From: Actinoallomurus sp963850195
GTDB taxonomy: Bacteria; Actinomycetota; Actinomycetes; Streptosporangiales; Streptosporangiaceae
Assembly (NCBI GenBank): GCA_963850195.1
Contig: CAWKKD010000005.1
Coordinates: 930,001-994,000 of the forward strand
Reading direction: 5' to 3'
Length of the DNA stretch: 64,000 nucleotides
Position numbers and translations under genes: made by a program. The notes below the pieces were generated by a model, which made no database searches, was not told the DNA's origin, and saw only the letters and a program-made list of their open reading frames with translations. Shown piece after piece: positions 46,421 to 59,226 of the stretch (positions within the stretch are counted from its first letter, which is position 1; each line of letters opens with the position of its first letter).

Positions 46421-46494
46421 AGAGACCGTTGGGCAGCCCTCGCCCGTCGCGAGCGGCGCCGCGCAGCAGGGCATGGGGCTCCCCAACGGTCTCT
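46421..46494 (+). mobile_element. MITE-like palindromic element, short form (copy C)
   Basis: Terminal inverted repeats AGAGACCGTTGGGCAGCC (46421-46438) and GGCTCCCCAACGGTCTCT (46477-46494), one mismatch. Compared with copy B, the T-A pair of ACTGTT/AACAGT is C-G in ACCGTT/AACGGT, a change on both arms. It starts at the base after the TAA stop of the propeller gene. No flanking duplication is clear here. Strand is nominal. Confidence 0.72.
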
Positions 46495-46533
46495 GAGGCC
46501 CCCGCCGCCCGGCAGAAGCCTCAGGTCGACACG

Positions 46534-47997
46534 TCAGACGAGCGGGCGCGCCGTGGGCGGGATGGCCGTCGGCAGGGCCGTACGGCCCATCAGAAAGCCG
46601 TCCACGCCGGCGGCGGCCGAACGCCCCTCGGCGATCGCCCACACGATGAGCGACTGGCCGCGGCCCATGTCGCCGGCGGCGAAGACGCCGTCGACCGTGG
46701 TCGCGTACGACGCGTCGCGTACGACGTTGCCGCGCTTGTCCAGCTCGACGCCGAGCTGCTCGAGCAGGCCCTCGCGCTGCGGCCCGAGGAAGCCCATGGC
46801 GAGGGTGACCAGCTCGGCCGGGATCTCGCGCTCGGTGCCCGGGATCGGGGTGAACCCCGATCCCGGACCCTCGACGTCGACGAGGCGCAGGGCCTTGAGC
46901 CGGCCGTTCTCGTCGCCGATGAACTCCTGGGTGGAGACCGCGTAGGCGCGCCCGCCGCCGAGATCGCTCAGCTCCTCGTGCGCGGACTCCATCTTGAACA
47001 GCATCGGGTACGTCGGCCACGGCTGCGCGTCCGGACGCGCCTCAGGCGGCCGCGGCATGATCTCGAGCTGGGTGATCGAGGCCGCGCCCTGGCGTACCGC
47101 GGTGCCGATGCAGTCGGCGCCGGTGTCACCGCCGCCGATCACGACGACGTGCTTGCCCTCGGCCGAGATCGGCGCGGCCTCCAGGTCGCCCTCCTGGACC
47201 CGGTTGGACAGCGGCAGGTACTCCATCGCCTGGTGGACGCCGTCCAGCTCACGGCCGGGGACCGGCAGGTCGCGCCAGACCGTGGCGCCGCCGGCCAGGA
47301 CGACCGCATCGTGGGACTCCCGCAGCTCGTCGGCGGTGACGTCGACGCCGACGTTGACCGAAGTACGGAACTCGGTGCCCTCGGCCCGCATCTGTCCGAT
47401 GCGGCGGTCGAGGTGCTCCTTCTGCATCTTGAACTCGGGGATGCCGTAACGCATCAGCCCGCCGATGCGGTCGGCCCGCTCGTACACGACGACGTCGTGC
47501 CCGGCGCGGGTGAGCTGCTGGGCCGCCGCCAGCCCGGCCGGACCGGAGCCGATCACGGCGACGCGCTTGCCGGTGCGTACGGCGGGCGGGCGCGGGGTGA
47601 CCCAGCCCTCGGCGAAGGCCCGGTCGATGATCTCGACCTCCACCCGCTTGATCGCCACGGGATCGGAGTTGATGCCGAGGACGCACGCCGACTCGCACGG
47701 CGCCGGGCACAGCCGCCCGGTGAACTCCGGGAAGTTGTTGGTCGCGTGCAGCCGTTCGACGGCCTCGCGCCACTCGTGGCGGTGTACGAGGTCGTTCCAC
47801 TCGGGGATGAGGTTCCCGAGCGGGCACCCGTTGTGGCAGAACGGGATGCCGCAGTCCATGCAGCGCGACGCCTGCTTCTCCAGCGAGGCGTTCGGGAAGT
47901 CCTCATAGACCTCGCGCCAGTCGCGGATCCGCACGTCGACGGGGCGACGCGCGGGGAGTTCCCGCCGATGGGTCATGAAGCCCTTGGGGTCGGTCAT
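46534..47997 (-). CDS. gltD: Glutamate synthase small subunit
   Basis: The NAD(P)H-oxidising FAD and iron-sulfur subunit of glutamate synthase, 487 residues. The N-terminal ferredoxin-like region carries CMDCGIPFCHNGCPLGNLIP (about residues 41-60), FAD binding is at VAVIGSGPAGLAAAQQLTRA and the NAD(P) site at VVVIGGGDTGADCIGTA. It feeds electrons to GltB. The ATG at 47997 has GGGGAG upstream and gives the typical MTDPKGF start. It follows gltB after 71 bp. Confidence 0.96.
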   Translation of the reverse strand: MTDPKGFMTHRRELPARRPVDVRIRDWREVYEDFPNASLEKQASRCMDCGIPFCHNGCPLGNLIPEWNDLVHRHEWREAVERLHATNNFPEFTGRLCPAPCESACVLGINSDPVAIKRVEVEIIDRAFAEGWVTPRPPAVRTGKRVAVIGSGPAGLAAAQQLTRAGHDVVVYERADRIGGLMRYGIPEFKMQKEHLDRRIGQMRAEGTEFRTSVNVGVDVTADELRESHDAVVLAGGATVWRDLPVPGRELDGVHQAMEYLPLSNRVQEGDLEAAPISAEGKHVVVIGGGDTGADCIGTAVRQGAASITQLEIMPRPPEARPDAQPWPTYPMLFKMESAHEELSDLGGGRAYAVSTQEFIGDENGRLKALRLVDVEGPGSGFTPIPGTEREIPAELVTLAMGFLGPQREGLLEQLGVELDKRGNVVRDASYATTVDGVFAAGDMGRGQSLIVWAIAEGRSAAAGVDGFLMGRTALPTAIPPTARPLV

Positions 47998-48068
47998 GTC
48001 TCCCCTTCATCCGTTCGGGGACGGGCGGCGGCGCGAGGCCGCCGCCCGGGGTCGGAAAAGTTCGTCGG

Positions 48069-52634
<4,566 letters not shown>

Positions 52635-52791
52635 CAACCCTCCCGTCGTCTCGGTTCTGCTCCTCATCAGTTGCAGTCCGGGACGACGTTGGCCCTGCTG
52701 CCGTGACTAGAGATTACAACACTGTCTCTTTCATCCCCGACACGGCACGTTCGCGAAACTTACCGCGATGTACGGATTCCAGCGCTACGGG

Positions 52792-53784
52792 TTAGTTTCT
52801 GTGGAACAAGAACTCCTTACCCGCCTCCTGGACGGTCGAACTCGGGCTGATCGTGTCGGTTCCGTACTGACTGCCCTGACTCCCGTCGGCGTGTCCGGCC
52901 CAGCCGACCACCACGAAGTGGCCGTACGCGCCGCTCTCCGCCCCGGTGGAACCCTTGCCGAACCGGTCGACCGGCGCGGGACCCGTCACCGGCATGAGGA
53001 AGCCCTTGCCCGCCTTCGGGTCCAGGTCATCCAGGAAGGCGTTGGCCGAGGCCACGTCCTTGAGGTTGAAGATCGCGAGCTGCCCGGTCCATTTCCGGTC
53101 GGACGAGACGTACGCGGCCCGTACGACCTGGGTGCAGCCGTAGGTCTGGACCGCCGTCTTGAGGGTCGGACCCCAGACCGCGCCGGCGCAGTCGGTGTCG
53201 AGCCGCCCGGGGCTCTGGAGGTTGAAGAACGTGCCGTCCAGGGAGTCCTTCTCCGACTTGGCCCCGGCGTCGTTGAACACCTCGGACAGCGTCAGCGGGC
53301 CGTGCGAGTCCTGCGAGGCCGTGTTCAGGGCGTTCCACAGCGACCACGACTTCATCGAGTTGTAGTAGCCGGGCTTGTTCTCGCCCGTACCGGGTACGGG
53401 AGCCTGCCCGGGGTTCGAGGAGGAGGTGAACGAGGGTGACGCGACCGCCCTCGGCGACGACCCCGCCTCCGTGCTGCCGCTACCGCTGCTCTCACCACCG
53501 CCCGCGAGGTAGTACGCCCCGCCGAGCACCCCTCCGACCAGGACCAGGGCGGCGACGATCACGACGGCGATCAGGCCGGCGTTGTTCTTGCCCGGCGGCG
53601 GTCCCATCGGTGGCGGCGGGCCCATCGGTCCGCCGAACTGCGGTGCATCCGGAGCCGGCCAACCGGGACCGGCCGGCGGCGGCGGCCCGTACCCTCCGGG
53701 CGGCGGTGGCATCGCACCCCATCCGCCGGGCTGCCCTCCGGGGGGTTGCTGGCCAGGCCCCATGGGCGGGTACGGATAGCTCAT
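52792..53784 (-). CDS. Single-pass membrane protein, C-x17-C ectodomain family (paralog 1)
   Basis: An unrecognised 330-residue protein. Residues 1-66 are Pro/Gly-rich and cytoplasmic, a membrane span lies at about 69-93, a Ser-rich linker follows to about 135, and the rest is outside. The ectodomain has Cys199 and Cys217 in the frame C-x4-WG-x12-C-[TS]-Q (CAGAVWGPTLKTAVQTYGC), then AIFNLKDV, DDLDPKAGKGF and YGHFVVVGW. The same marks occur in the two proteins at 55511 and 56460. A disulfide-stabilised sensor or cell-envelope component is an inference. ATG at 53784 begins MSYPYPPMGPG. Confidence 0.75.
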   Translation of the reverse strand: MSYPYPPMGPGQQPPGGQPGGWGAMPPPPGGYGPPPPAGPGWPAPDAPQFGGPMGPPPPMGPPPGKNNAGLIAVVIVAALVLVGGVLGGAYYLAGGGESSGSGSTEAGSSPRAVASPSFTSSSNPGQAPVPGTGENKPGYYNSMKSWSLWNALNTASQDSHGPLTLSEVFNDAGAKSEKDSLDGTFFNLQSPGRLDTDCAGAVWGPTLKTAVQTYGCTQVVRAAYVSSDRKWTGQLAIFNLKDVASANAFLDDLDPKAGKGFLMPVTGPAPVDRFGKGSTGAESGAYGHFVVVGWAGHADGSQGSQYGTDTISPSSTVQEAGKEFLFHRN

Positions 53785-53905
53785 AACGGTTTCTCCTCTG
53801 ATGACACCGCACCTTGGATGGGTAGAGCTTAGAGCCCGGTTCCCCCCTCTTTGACGGCATTGAACGCCAATATGTTTAGCCCCTGTTCACGCGCGTCGCG
53901 CCCGG

Positions 53906-53963
53906 CGAATCCGGCCCGTCGCGAGCGGCGCGAAGCAGGGCGGACGTTCGTCGGGCACGCCCT
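53906..53963. repeat. Remnant resembling the two MITE-like families
   Basis: The segment CCCGTCGCGAGCGGCGCGAA then GCAGGGC matches the interior of copies A-C with a 4-base loss, and the right end CACGCCCTAGGG resembles the CACGTCCTAGGG end of the element at 25111. No intact terminal repeats remain. It lies just before the start of the polyamine-synthase-like gene. Confidence 0.4.
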
Positions 53964-53975
53964 AGGGTTGTGGTC

Positions 53976-55502
53976 ATGAATCAGGTGTCTGAGGAGGTCG
54001 ATCGGCTCCTTCAGGGGGTCGGTTCGCGCCGGCTTCGCCATGCCGTGAGCCTGCTGCTCGGTGAGGGACCGTGGGACGCCGACCGGCTCGCCGCGGCGAC
54101 CTCGGCGCCGCGCCGTACGGTCGACGCACTACTGACCGCGCTCGGCGACGATCTCGAGGGTGGGCACATCCGCCCGTCGAGCGCAGACGCGTACCGATCC
54201 CTCGCGGCTCCGGTGGTCATGGCCGACCCGGTCGCCCACCTGATGGCCGGCCACGAGGAGACCCTCGCGACGATGGAGCGCCTGGTCGGCGCCGCTCCGC
54301 GGGGCCGTACCGCGCTCGACCACGTCGCCGCGACCGCCGAGACCGCCGTACGCCGGGCGCTGCTGCTCGGCGCGCGGTTCTGGCTCGGCGGGGCACGGCT
54401 CCTGTGCGTCGGCGACCACGACCTGACCTCGCTGGCCGTCGCGCTGATCCACCCCGAGGTCGAGATCACCGTCGTCGACATCGACGAGCGGATCCTGGAG
54501 TTCATCGGTGAGGAGGCCGAGCGCCGTGACCTGCCGATCCAGTGCCGGTTCGCCGATCTGCGCCTCGGCCTGCCGCCCGGCGCGCGCGAGTGGGGCGACC
54601 TCGTCTTCACCGACCCGCCGTACACTCCGGAGGGTGTGGCATTGTTCACATCGCGTGGCCTCGAGGGGATGCGCGATCGCGCCGGCGGGCGAGTGCTGCT
54701 GGCCTACGGCGCCAGCGACACGACTCCGGCGCTCCAGCTGAAGGTCCAAGCGGCGCTCGGGCGGCTGCACCTCGTCAACGAGGCGGTCTGGCCCGACTTC
54801 AACCGCTACCACGGGGCGCCCGCCATCGGCTCGGCCAGCGACCTGTACGCCCTGCGCCCGACCGCCCGTACCTGGAAGGCCCTCGACCCCGCGCAGGCCG
54901 TGACCCACATCTACTCGCGCGGTCCGCAGGCGATCGAGGCGGCGGACGACGCGGTCCACGCCGACCCGACCGTCGACTCCGCCGAGCTGCTGGTCGGCGA
55001 GTGGCCGAAGGGGTTCGCCCCCGGTACTCCGCGGGTGCACCTCGCGACCTGGCTCGCCAAGCCGTTCAACGGCAAGGCGCGCGACGTCGCCATCGCGCTG
55101 CCGCCGTCGGCGGACACCCTTCCCGTACGCGCGCTGCTCGCGGCCCGTGGCGAGCGGGTGCGCGTGCTGACGGCGACACCTCTGCCCCGGTCGCTGAAGC
55201 CCCTCCTCACGACCGTGTACGAGGTCAAGACCGTGGCGGGCGAGATCACCGCCGTCCGCGTCCCCCGGCCCGAGGGCCCGCGCGCGGTGCTGCGGCACAT
55301 CCTCGACCGCCCGCACGTGAAGATCGCCAACGCCTGGCGGGAGGGTCTCATCGCGCACACACCGGGCACGCTGACCAAGAACGACGCCCGCGCCCGCATC
55401 CAGGAGGCCGCTCCGTGGCTCGGCGACGCGACGCCGCTGGACCTGCCGGGCCACCGCCTGCGCGCGCTCCCCGACGCCGTACACCGCTCCGCCACGATGT
55501 GA
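53976..55502 (+). CDS. Branched-chain polyamine synthase-like aminopropyltransferase (BpsA family)
   Basis: A 508-residue protein with the layout of N4-bis(aminopropyl)spermidine synthase: an N-terminal winged helix (about 20-62), a Rossmann-like catalytic domain with CVGDHDLTSLAVAL at 144-157, TVVDIDERILEFIGEEAE at 165-182 and FTDPPYTPEGV at 211-221. In archaeal BpsA the corresponding motifs are GDDD and DPPE-like; here the third residue is His and the loop has Tyr. Residues about 345-508 form an extra C-terminal domain unlike anything recognised. It may aminopropylate a polyamine or modify another substrate. ATG at 53976 is used. It lies between members of the C-x17-C family. Confidence 0.75.
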   Translation: MNQVSEEVDRLLQGVGSRRLRHAVSLLLGEGPWDADRLAAATSAPRRTVDALLTALGDDLEGGHIRPSSADAYRSLAAPVVMADPVAHLMAGHEETLATMERLVGAAPRGRTALDHVAATAETAVRRALLLGARFWLGGARLLCVGDHDLTSLAVALIHPEVEITVVDIDERILEFIGEEAERRDLPIQCRFADLRLGLPPGAREWGDLVFTDPPYTPEGVALFTSRGLEGMRDRAGGRVLLAYGASDTTPALQLKVQAALGRLHLVNEAVWPDFNRYHGAPAIGSASDLYALRPTARTWKALDPAQAVTHIYSRGPQAIEAADDAVHADPTVDSAELLVGEWPKGFAPGTPRVHLATWLAKPFNGKARDVAIALPPSADTLPVRALLAARGERVRVLTATPLPRSLKPLLTTVYEVKTVAGEITAVRVPRPEGPRAVLRHILDRPHVKIANAWREGLIAHTPGTLTKNDARARIQEAAPWLGDATPLDLPGHRLRALPDAVHRSATM

Positions 55503-55510
55503 CGCGGCGG

Positions 55511-56449
55511 TCAGTTGCCCTCTTGCGCTCCGATGGCGCGTACGAGGACGGCCTTGGGACGGCCGGCCGTCACCAGCAGGGACAGCAGCGCGGCGTCCTG
55601 CTCGTCACCTGAGCCGTCCTTGTGCTGCACCCAGGTGATCACCGCGTAGTGGCCCATCGCCACGCCGCGCGCGGTGCTGAACGCCTGGCCGAACGCCGGG
55701 CCGCCCTTCACCGCCAGCGGGAAGCCGTTGCCCGACCTCGGATCGACGGTCGCGACGACCTGGTCGGCCGCCCTGACGTCGGCCAGGTTGAAGACCGTCA
55801 CCATGGCGGCGAAGTTCTTGTCGGTGTAGACGGCCCGCGTGGCCTGCGTGCACCGGCCACGCTGGAGGGTCGTGGCGAGGTGGCCGCCCCAGATCGCCGG
55901 GACGCATCCGGGGTCCAGCTTGGAACCGGTCAGCTTCAGCGTGGCCTTGGAGTCCGCGTCGGTGATCGTCTTGGGGCTGAAGGCCTCGTGCTCGGTCAGC
56001 GGCTTGGCGTCCGCGGTGCGCGTGGCGATCTTGTCGAACGCCGAGGTCGAGGCCGCCTGCGAGTACGCGGTGGGGATGGGGCCTTCGATGGCGCCCGGCG
56101 GGCCGGAGAATCCGGACCCGTGGTGGCCGCCGCCTCCGACGAGGACGACCACGCCGGCGATCACGGCCACGAGGAGCACGGCACCCGCGGCGATGAAGAA
56201 GGCGACCGGCGGCACCGACTCCGCCCGCTTCACGAGGAGCTGACCGCGACGTGCCGCGAGAGGGTTCGAGGGCCTGCCCGGGCGCGGTGCCCGTTGCGGG
56301 CCCGACGCGCGTGGTGAGGGCGGTCCCTGGGGTGGTGGCGGTCCGGGCGGAGGCGGTGGTCCCTGCGGCGGTCGCCCCCACTGCGGTGGAGGCGCCTCAC
56401 GCCGCGGGCGCTGTGCCTGCGATGAACGCTGCCGGGGTCGTCGAGCCAT
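55511..56449 (-). CDS. Single-pass membrane protein, C-x17-C ectodomain family (paralog 2)
   Basis: An unrecognised 312-residue protein: a Pro/Arg-rich cytoplasmic part (1-78), membrane span about 82-105, then an ectodomain with Cys182 and Cys200 (CVPAIWGGHLATTLQRGRC), TQATRAVY, TVFNLADV, ATVDPRSGNGF and MGHYAVITW. Same order and spacing as the proteins at 52792 and 56460. It starts 10 bp after the stop of paralog 3, so both are probably one transcript. GTG at 56467 is an alternative start. It ends 8 bp from the converging polyamine-synthase-like gene. Confidence 0.75.
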   Translation of the reverse strand: MARRPRQRSSQAQRPRREAPPPQWGRPPQGPPPPPGPPPPQGPPSPRASGPQRAPRPGRPSNPLAARRGQLLVKRAESVPPVAFFIAAGAVLLVAVIAGVVVLVGGGGHHGSGFSGPPGAIEGPIPTAYSQAASTSAFDKIATRTADAKPLTEHEAFSPKTITDADSKATLKLTGSKLDPGCVPAIWGGHLATTLQRGRCTQATRAVYTDKNFAAMVTVFNLADVRAADQVVATVDPRSGNGFPLAVKGGPAFGQAFSTARGVAMGHYAVITWVQHKDGSGDEQDAALLSLLVTAGRPKAVLVRAIGAQEGN

Positions 56450-56459
56450 GGGGGACGGC

Positions 56460-57230
56460 CTATCCACCTACGAGGACCAGGCGTTCCCAGACGAAGTCGT
56501 CGGCCCGTTCGATGGCGATGCTGGCGTCGAGCAGTTCGTTCATGGTCCGCGGCTGGGCGCCACCGGCGCGCTCGACCCAGCTGATCACGACGTAGTGACC
56601 GAACGACTGGCTGTAGGCCGCGCTGAACCCGCCGCCGAACTTCCCGGCTCCGGCCGCCGGCAGCGGCGAGACGAAGCCGGCGGAGCTGTTCGGGTCGAGG
56701 TCACGGACGATCTGCTCGGCACCGGCGAGCTTGTCCATGTTCATCGCGACGAACTGGCCGACGTACTTGTTGTCGGTGCTGAGGTAGGCGCCACGGGCGA
56801 CCTGGCTGCAGCCGTACTTGTGCAGGTCGTTCTGCAGTTCCTGGCCCCAGGTCGCGGTCGCGCACGCGGAGAGGGCCGAACCCACCAGCTTGAACGTGTA
56901 GGTGCCGTGCTTGACGGTCTTGGTCTGGTCGTTGAAGATCTCGCCCTTGTTGAGCGGGCGCTTGTCGCTGCTGCGCTCGTTGAGCTTCTTCACCAGCGAG
57001 TTGGCAGGAGTGTTGACGTAGATCTTCGGCTGCACCCGCGCCTCCGCGGCGGCTTGGGTCTTGCCTCCATCGCCACCGCCCGTGGTCACCACCGCGACCA
57101 CCGCGATCACCACGATGACGGCTACGACGGCGCCACCGATGATCAACAGGTTGCGGTTGGACCCACGCGGAGAGCGACGTCGCCGCGACGACTGCCGGGT
57201 GTCACCGTCTCCATATCCCATCTCGCTCAC
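56460..57230 (-). CDS. Single-pass membrane protein, C-x17-C ectodomain family (paralog 3)
   Basis: An unrecognised 256-residue protein with the shortest leader of the three (1-26, Arg/Ser-rich), a membrane span at about 27-50 and an ectodomain with Cys123 and Cys141 (CATATWGQELQNDLHKYGC), SQVARGAY, AMNMDKLAGAEQIV, RDLDPNSSAGF and FGHYVVISW. First gene of the pair with paralog 2. Start: GTG at 57230; ATG three codons later is possible. Confidence 0.75.
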   Translation of the reverse strand: MSEMGYGDGDTRQSSRRRRSPRGSNRNLLIIGGAVVAVIVVIAVVAVVTTGGGDGGKTQAAAEARVQPKIYVNTPANSLVKKLNERSSDKRPLNKGEIFNDQTKTVKHGTYTFKLVGSALSACATATWGQELQNDLHKYGCSQVARGAYLSTDNKYVGQFVAMNMDKLAGAEQIVRDLDPNSSAGFVSPLPAAGAGKFGGGFSAAYSQSFGHYVVISWVERAGGAQPRTMNELLDASIAIERADDFVWERLVLVGG

Positions 57231-57324
57231 GAGGCGTGAGCTTAGCGAACGTCAGGCAGCACCAAGTCCATATCGCCGTTCTGTTGCGATTCGCCCGATG
57301 CGTGGCGACATGGGTCCGCGCACG

Positions 57325-58062
57325 TCAGAGCCCGGAACCGCCGATCAGGGAACCGACCACGAAAGTGATGCCCGCGGCGGCACCACCGAGGACCAGCTGC
57401 CGGAGACCGCCGAACCACCACGACCGGGCTGTGACGCGGGACACCAGCGCGCCCGCGGCGAACAGCCCGACCCCCGCCACCAGCGCGGCCGGCCACAGAT
57501 TCGTCGCGCCCAGGAGGTAGGGGAGGACCGGCAGCAGCGCGCCCACGGCGAACGACAGGAACGACGAGCCGGCCGCCAGCGTCGGCGAGGGCAGGTCGTC
57601 GGGGTCGACCCCGAGCTCCTCGCGCGCGTGGACGCCCAAGGCCTCCTCAGGGTCGCGGGAGAGCTGCCGGGCGACCTCGCGCGCGAGGTCGGGCTCGAGG
57701 CCACGGGCCTCGTAGAGCTGTGCCAGCTCGCGCTGCTCGGCCTCCGGGCTGCGGCGCAGCTCCTGGCGCTCGGTCTCGATCTCGGCCAGGGCGAGCTCCG
57801 ACTGCGACGCGACGGAGATGTACTCCCCCGCCGCCATCGAGAACGCGCCGGCCGCGAGGCCCGCGAGCCCGGTGAGCACGATGACCTTGTGCTCAACCCG
57901 GCCGCCGGCCACCCCGGCGATCAGGGCGAAGTTGGAGACCAGGCCGTCCATGGCGCCGAACACGGCGGGACGCAGCCAGCCTCCGGTCACGTCCCGGTGT
58001 TCGTGCTCGATCTCGCTGTACGACTCGGACAGGTCGGTCCGGGTCTCGTCCACCGTGCTCAT
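57325..58062 (-). CDS. VIT1/CCC1-family membrane transporter
   Basis: A 245-residue protein of the vacuolar iron transporter family, likely exporting or sequestering Fe2+ or Mn2+. The hallmark first-span segment is FGAMDGLVSNFALIAGVAGG (about residues 35-54), followed by GAFSMAAGEYISVASQSE, a charged cytoplasmic domain rich in Glu (about 85-150, the metal-collecting region in the family) and three C-terminal spans. ATG at 58062 has GAAGGGA upstream. It follows lgt by 16 bp. Confidence 0.9.
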   Translation of the reverse strand: MSTVDETRTDLSESYSEIEHEHRDVTGGWLRPAVFGAMDGLVSNFALIAGVAGGRVEHKVIVLTGLAGLAAGAFSMAAGEYISVASQSELALAEIETERQELRRSPEAEQRELAQLYEARGLEPDLAREVARQLSRDPEEALGVHAREELGVDPDDLPSPTLAAGSSFLSFAVGALLPVLPYLLGATNLWPAALVAGVGLFAAGALVSRVTARSWWFGGLRQLVLGGAAAGITFVVGSLIGGSGL

Positions 58063-58078
58063 GACGTCCCTTCGACGG

Positions 58079-59140
58079 TCAGAGCGCGCCGTCGGCCGGC
58101 TCCCCACCGGCCGTGGCCTTCTGCGTGATGGCCTCCTCGGCTCCATCGGCCTCCTCGCCTGCACCCGCGTCGTCGTCGCTCGCGGCGTCGTCCGCCGGGT
58201 CCGCGTCGTCGCCCTCGGGCGTCTCGGCCGTTTCGTCCGCCTCGTCCTTCGGGACGTCCGTCTCATCGTCCTCCGTGGCGGGCCCGTCCGCGGTCGCGGG
58301 GGGCGTGCCGAACGCCTCGGCCGGGACCTCGGTACGCGCACGATGCAGGTAGAGGTACGCGGCGGCACCCAGGAAGACGATCAGGGAGGTCCAGTCGTTG
58401 AGGCGCAGGCCGAGGATGTGGTGGGCGGAGTCCACTCGCAGCCACTCGATCCAGGCCCGGCCCACGGTGTAAGCGGCGACGTACAGCGCGAACGTGCGGC
58501 CGTACGCGAGACGGAAGCGCTTCTCGGCCCAGATGACCAGCACCGCGACGCCGATGCACCACAGCGACTCGTACAGGAACGTCGGGTGGTAGGTGCCGAG
58601 GTCGGGGGTGTTGAGGGGCCGGTGGGCCGGGTCGATCTCGACCGCCCAGGGCAGCTTGGTGGGCCGGCCGTAGAGCTCCTGGTTGAACCAGTTGCCCCAG
58701 CGGCCGATCGCCTGCGCAAGCGCGATGCCGGGCGCGGTCGCGTCGGCGAAGGTGCGCAGGGACACGCCACGTCGGCGGCAGCCGAGGTAGGCGCCGAGGG
58801 CGCCGGCCGCGATGGCGCCCCAGATGCCGAGGCCACCGTTCCAGACCTTGAGGGCGTCGATCGGGTGCCGGCCGCTGCCGAAGTAGAGCTGGTTGTCGGT
58901 GATCACGTGGTAGAGCCGGCCACCGACGAGGCCGAACGGGACCGCCCAGACCGCGATGTCGACGACCGTGCCGGGGGTCCCGCCGCGCGCCGCCCAGCGG
59001 CGCTCACCGAGCCAGACGGCTACGACGACCCCGAGAATGATCATCAGGGCGTAACCGCGGAGGGGCAGGGGCCCGAGGTGGACGACCCCTTGCGACGGGC
59101 TGGGAATGGAGGCGAGCGGATGCTGCATGAGAAGTGACAT
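58079..59140 (-). CDS. lgt: Prolipoprotein diacylglyceryl transferase
   Basis: Lgt transfers diacylglycerol from phosphatidylglycerol to the lipobox Cys of prolipoproteins, the first step of lipoprotein maturation; the lipoproteins LivK and the one at 34118 are potential clients. It has 353 residues, about seven spans, and the Lgt signature GRWGNWFNQELYGRPT with its essential Arg, Asn and Glu. The last 75 or so residues are a Glu/Asp/Ala-rich cytoplasmic tail not present in minimal Lgt. The trpCBA-lgt order is conserved in actinobacteria, here with a redox pair in between. Confidence 0.95.
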   Translation of the reverse strand: MSLLMQHPLASIPSPSQGVVHLGPLPLRGYALMIILGVVVAVWLGERRWAARGGTPGTVVDIAVWAVPFGLVGGRLYHVITDNQLYFGSGRHPIDALKVWNGGLGIWGAIAAGALGAYLGCRRRGVSLRTFADATAPGIALAQAIGRWGNWFNQELYGRPTKLPWAVEIDPAHRPLNTPDLGTYHPTFLYESLWCIGVAVLVIWAEKRFRLAYGRTFALYVAAYTVGRAWIEWLRVDSAHHILGLRLNDWTSLIVFLGAAAYLYLHRARTEVPAEAFGTPPATADGPATEDDETDVPKDEADETAETPEGDDADPADDAASDDDAGAGEEADGAEEAITQKATAGGEPADGAL

Positions 59141-59186
59141 TACCGGCTGTGAGAGACCCGACGATGGCGATCAGGCGTTGAAATGT

Positions 59187-59221
59187 CCGCCGCCTGCCGA
59201 ATTCCTGTTGGCAGGCGGCGG
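59187..59221 (-). terminator. Hairpin after the DsbA-like gene
   Basis: A 12-bp perfect stem CCGCCGCCTGCC/GGCAGGCGGCGG with an 11-base loop, 6 bp past the DsbA-like stop. On the minus strand it is followed by ACATTTCAA and not a long T run, so termination may be partial before lgt. Confidence 0.65.
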
Positions 59222-59226
59222 AACGC

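Noticed and set aside
52635..52791. A riboswitch upstream of gltB
   Set aside because: No conserved motif of a glutamine or other known riboswitch was seen; only a short AT-richer segment near 52710.
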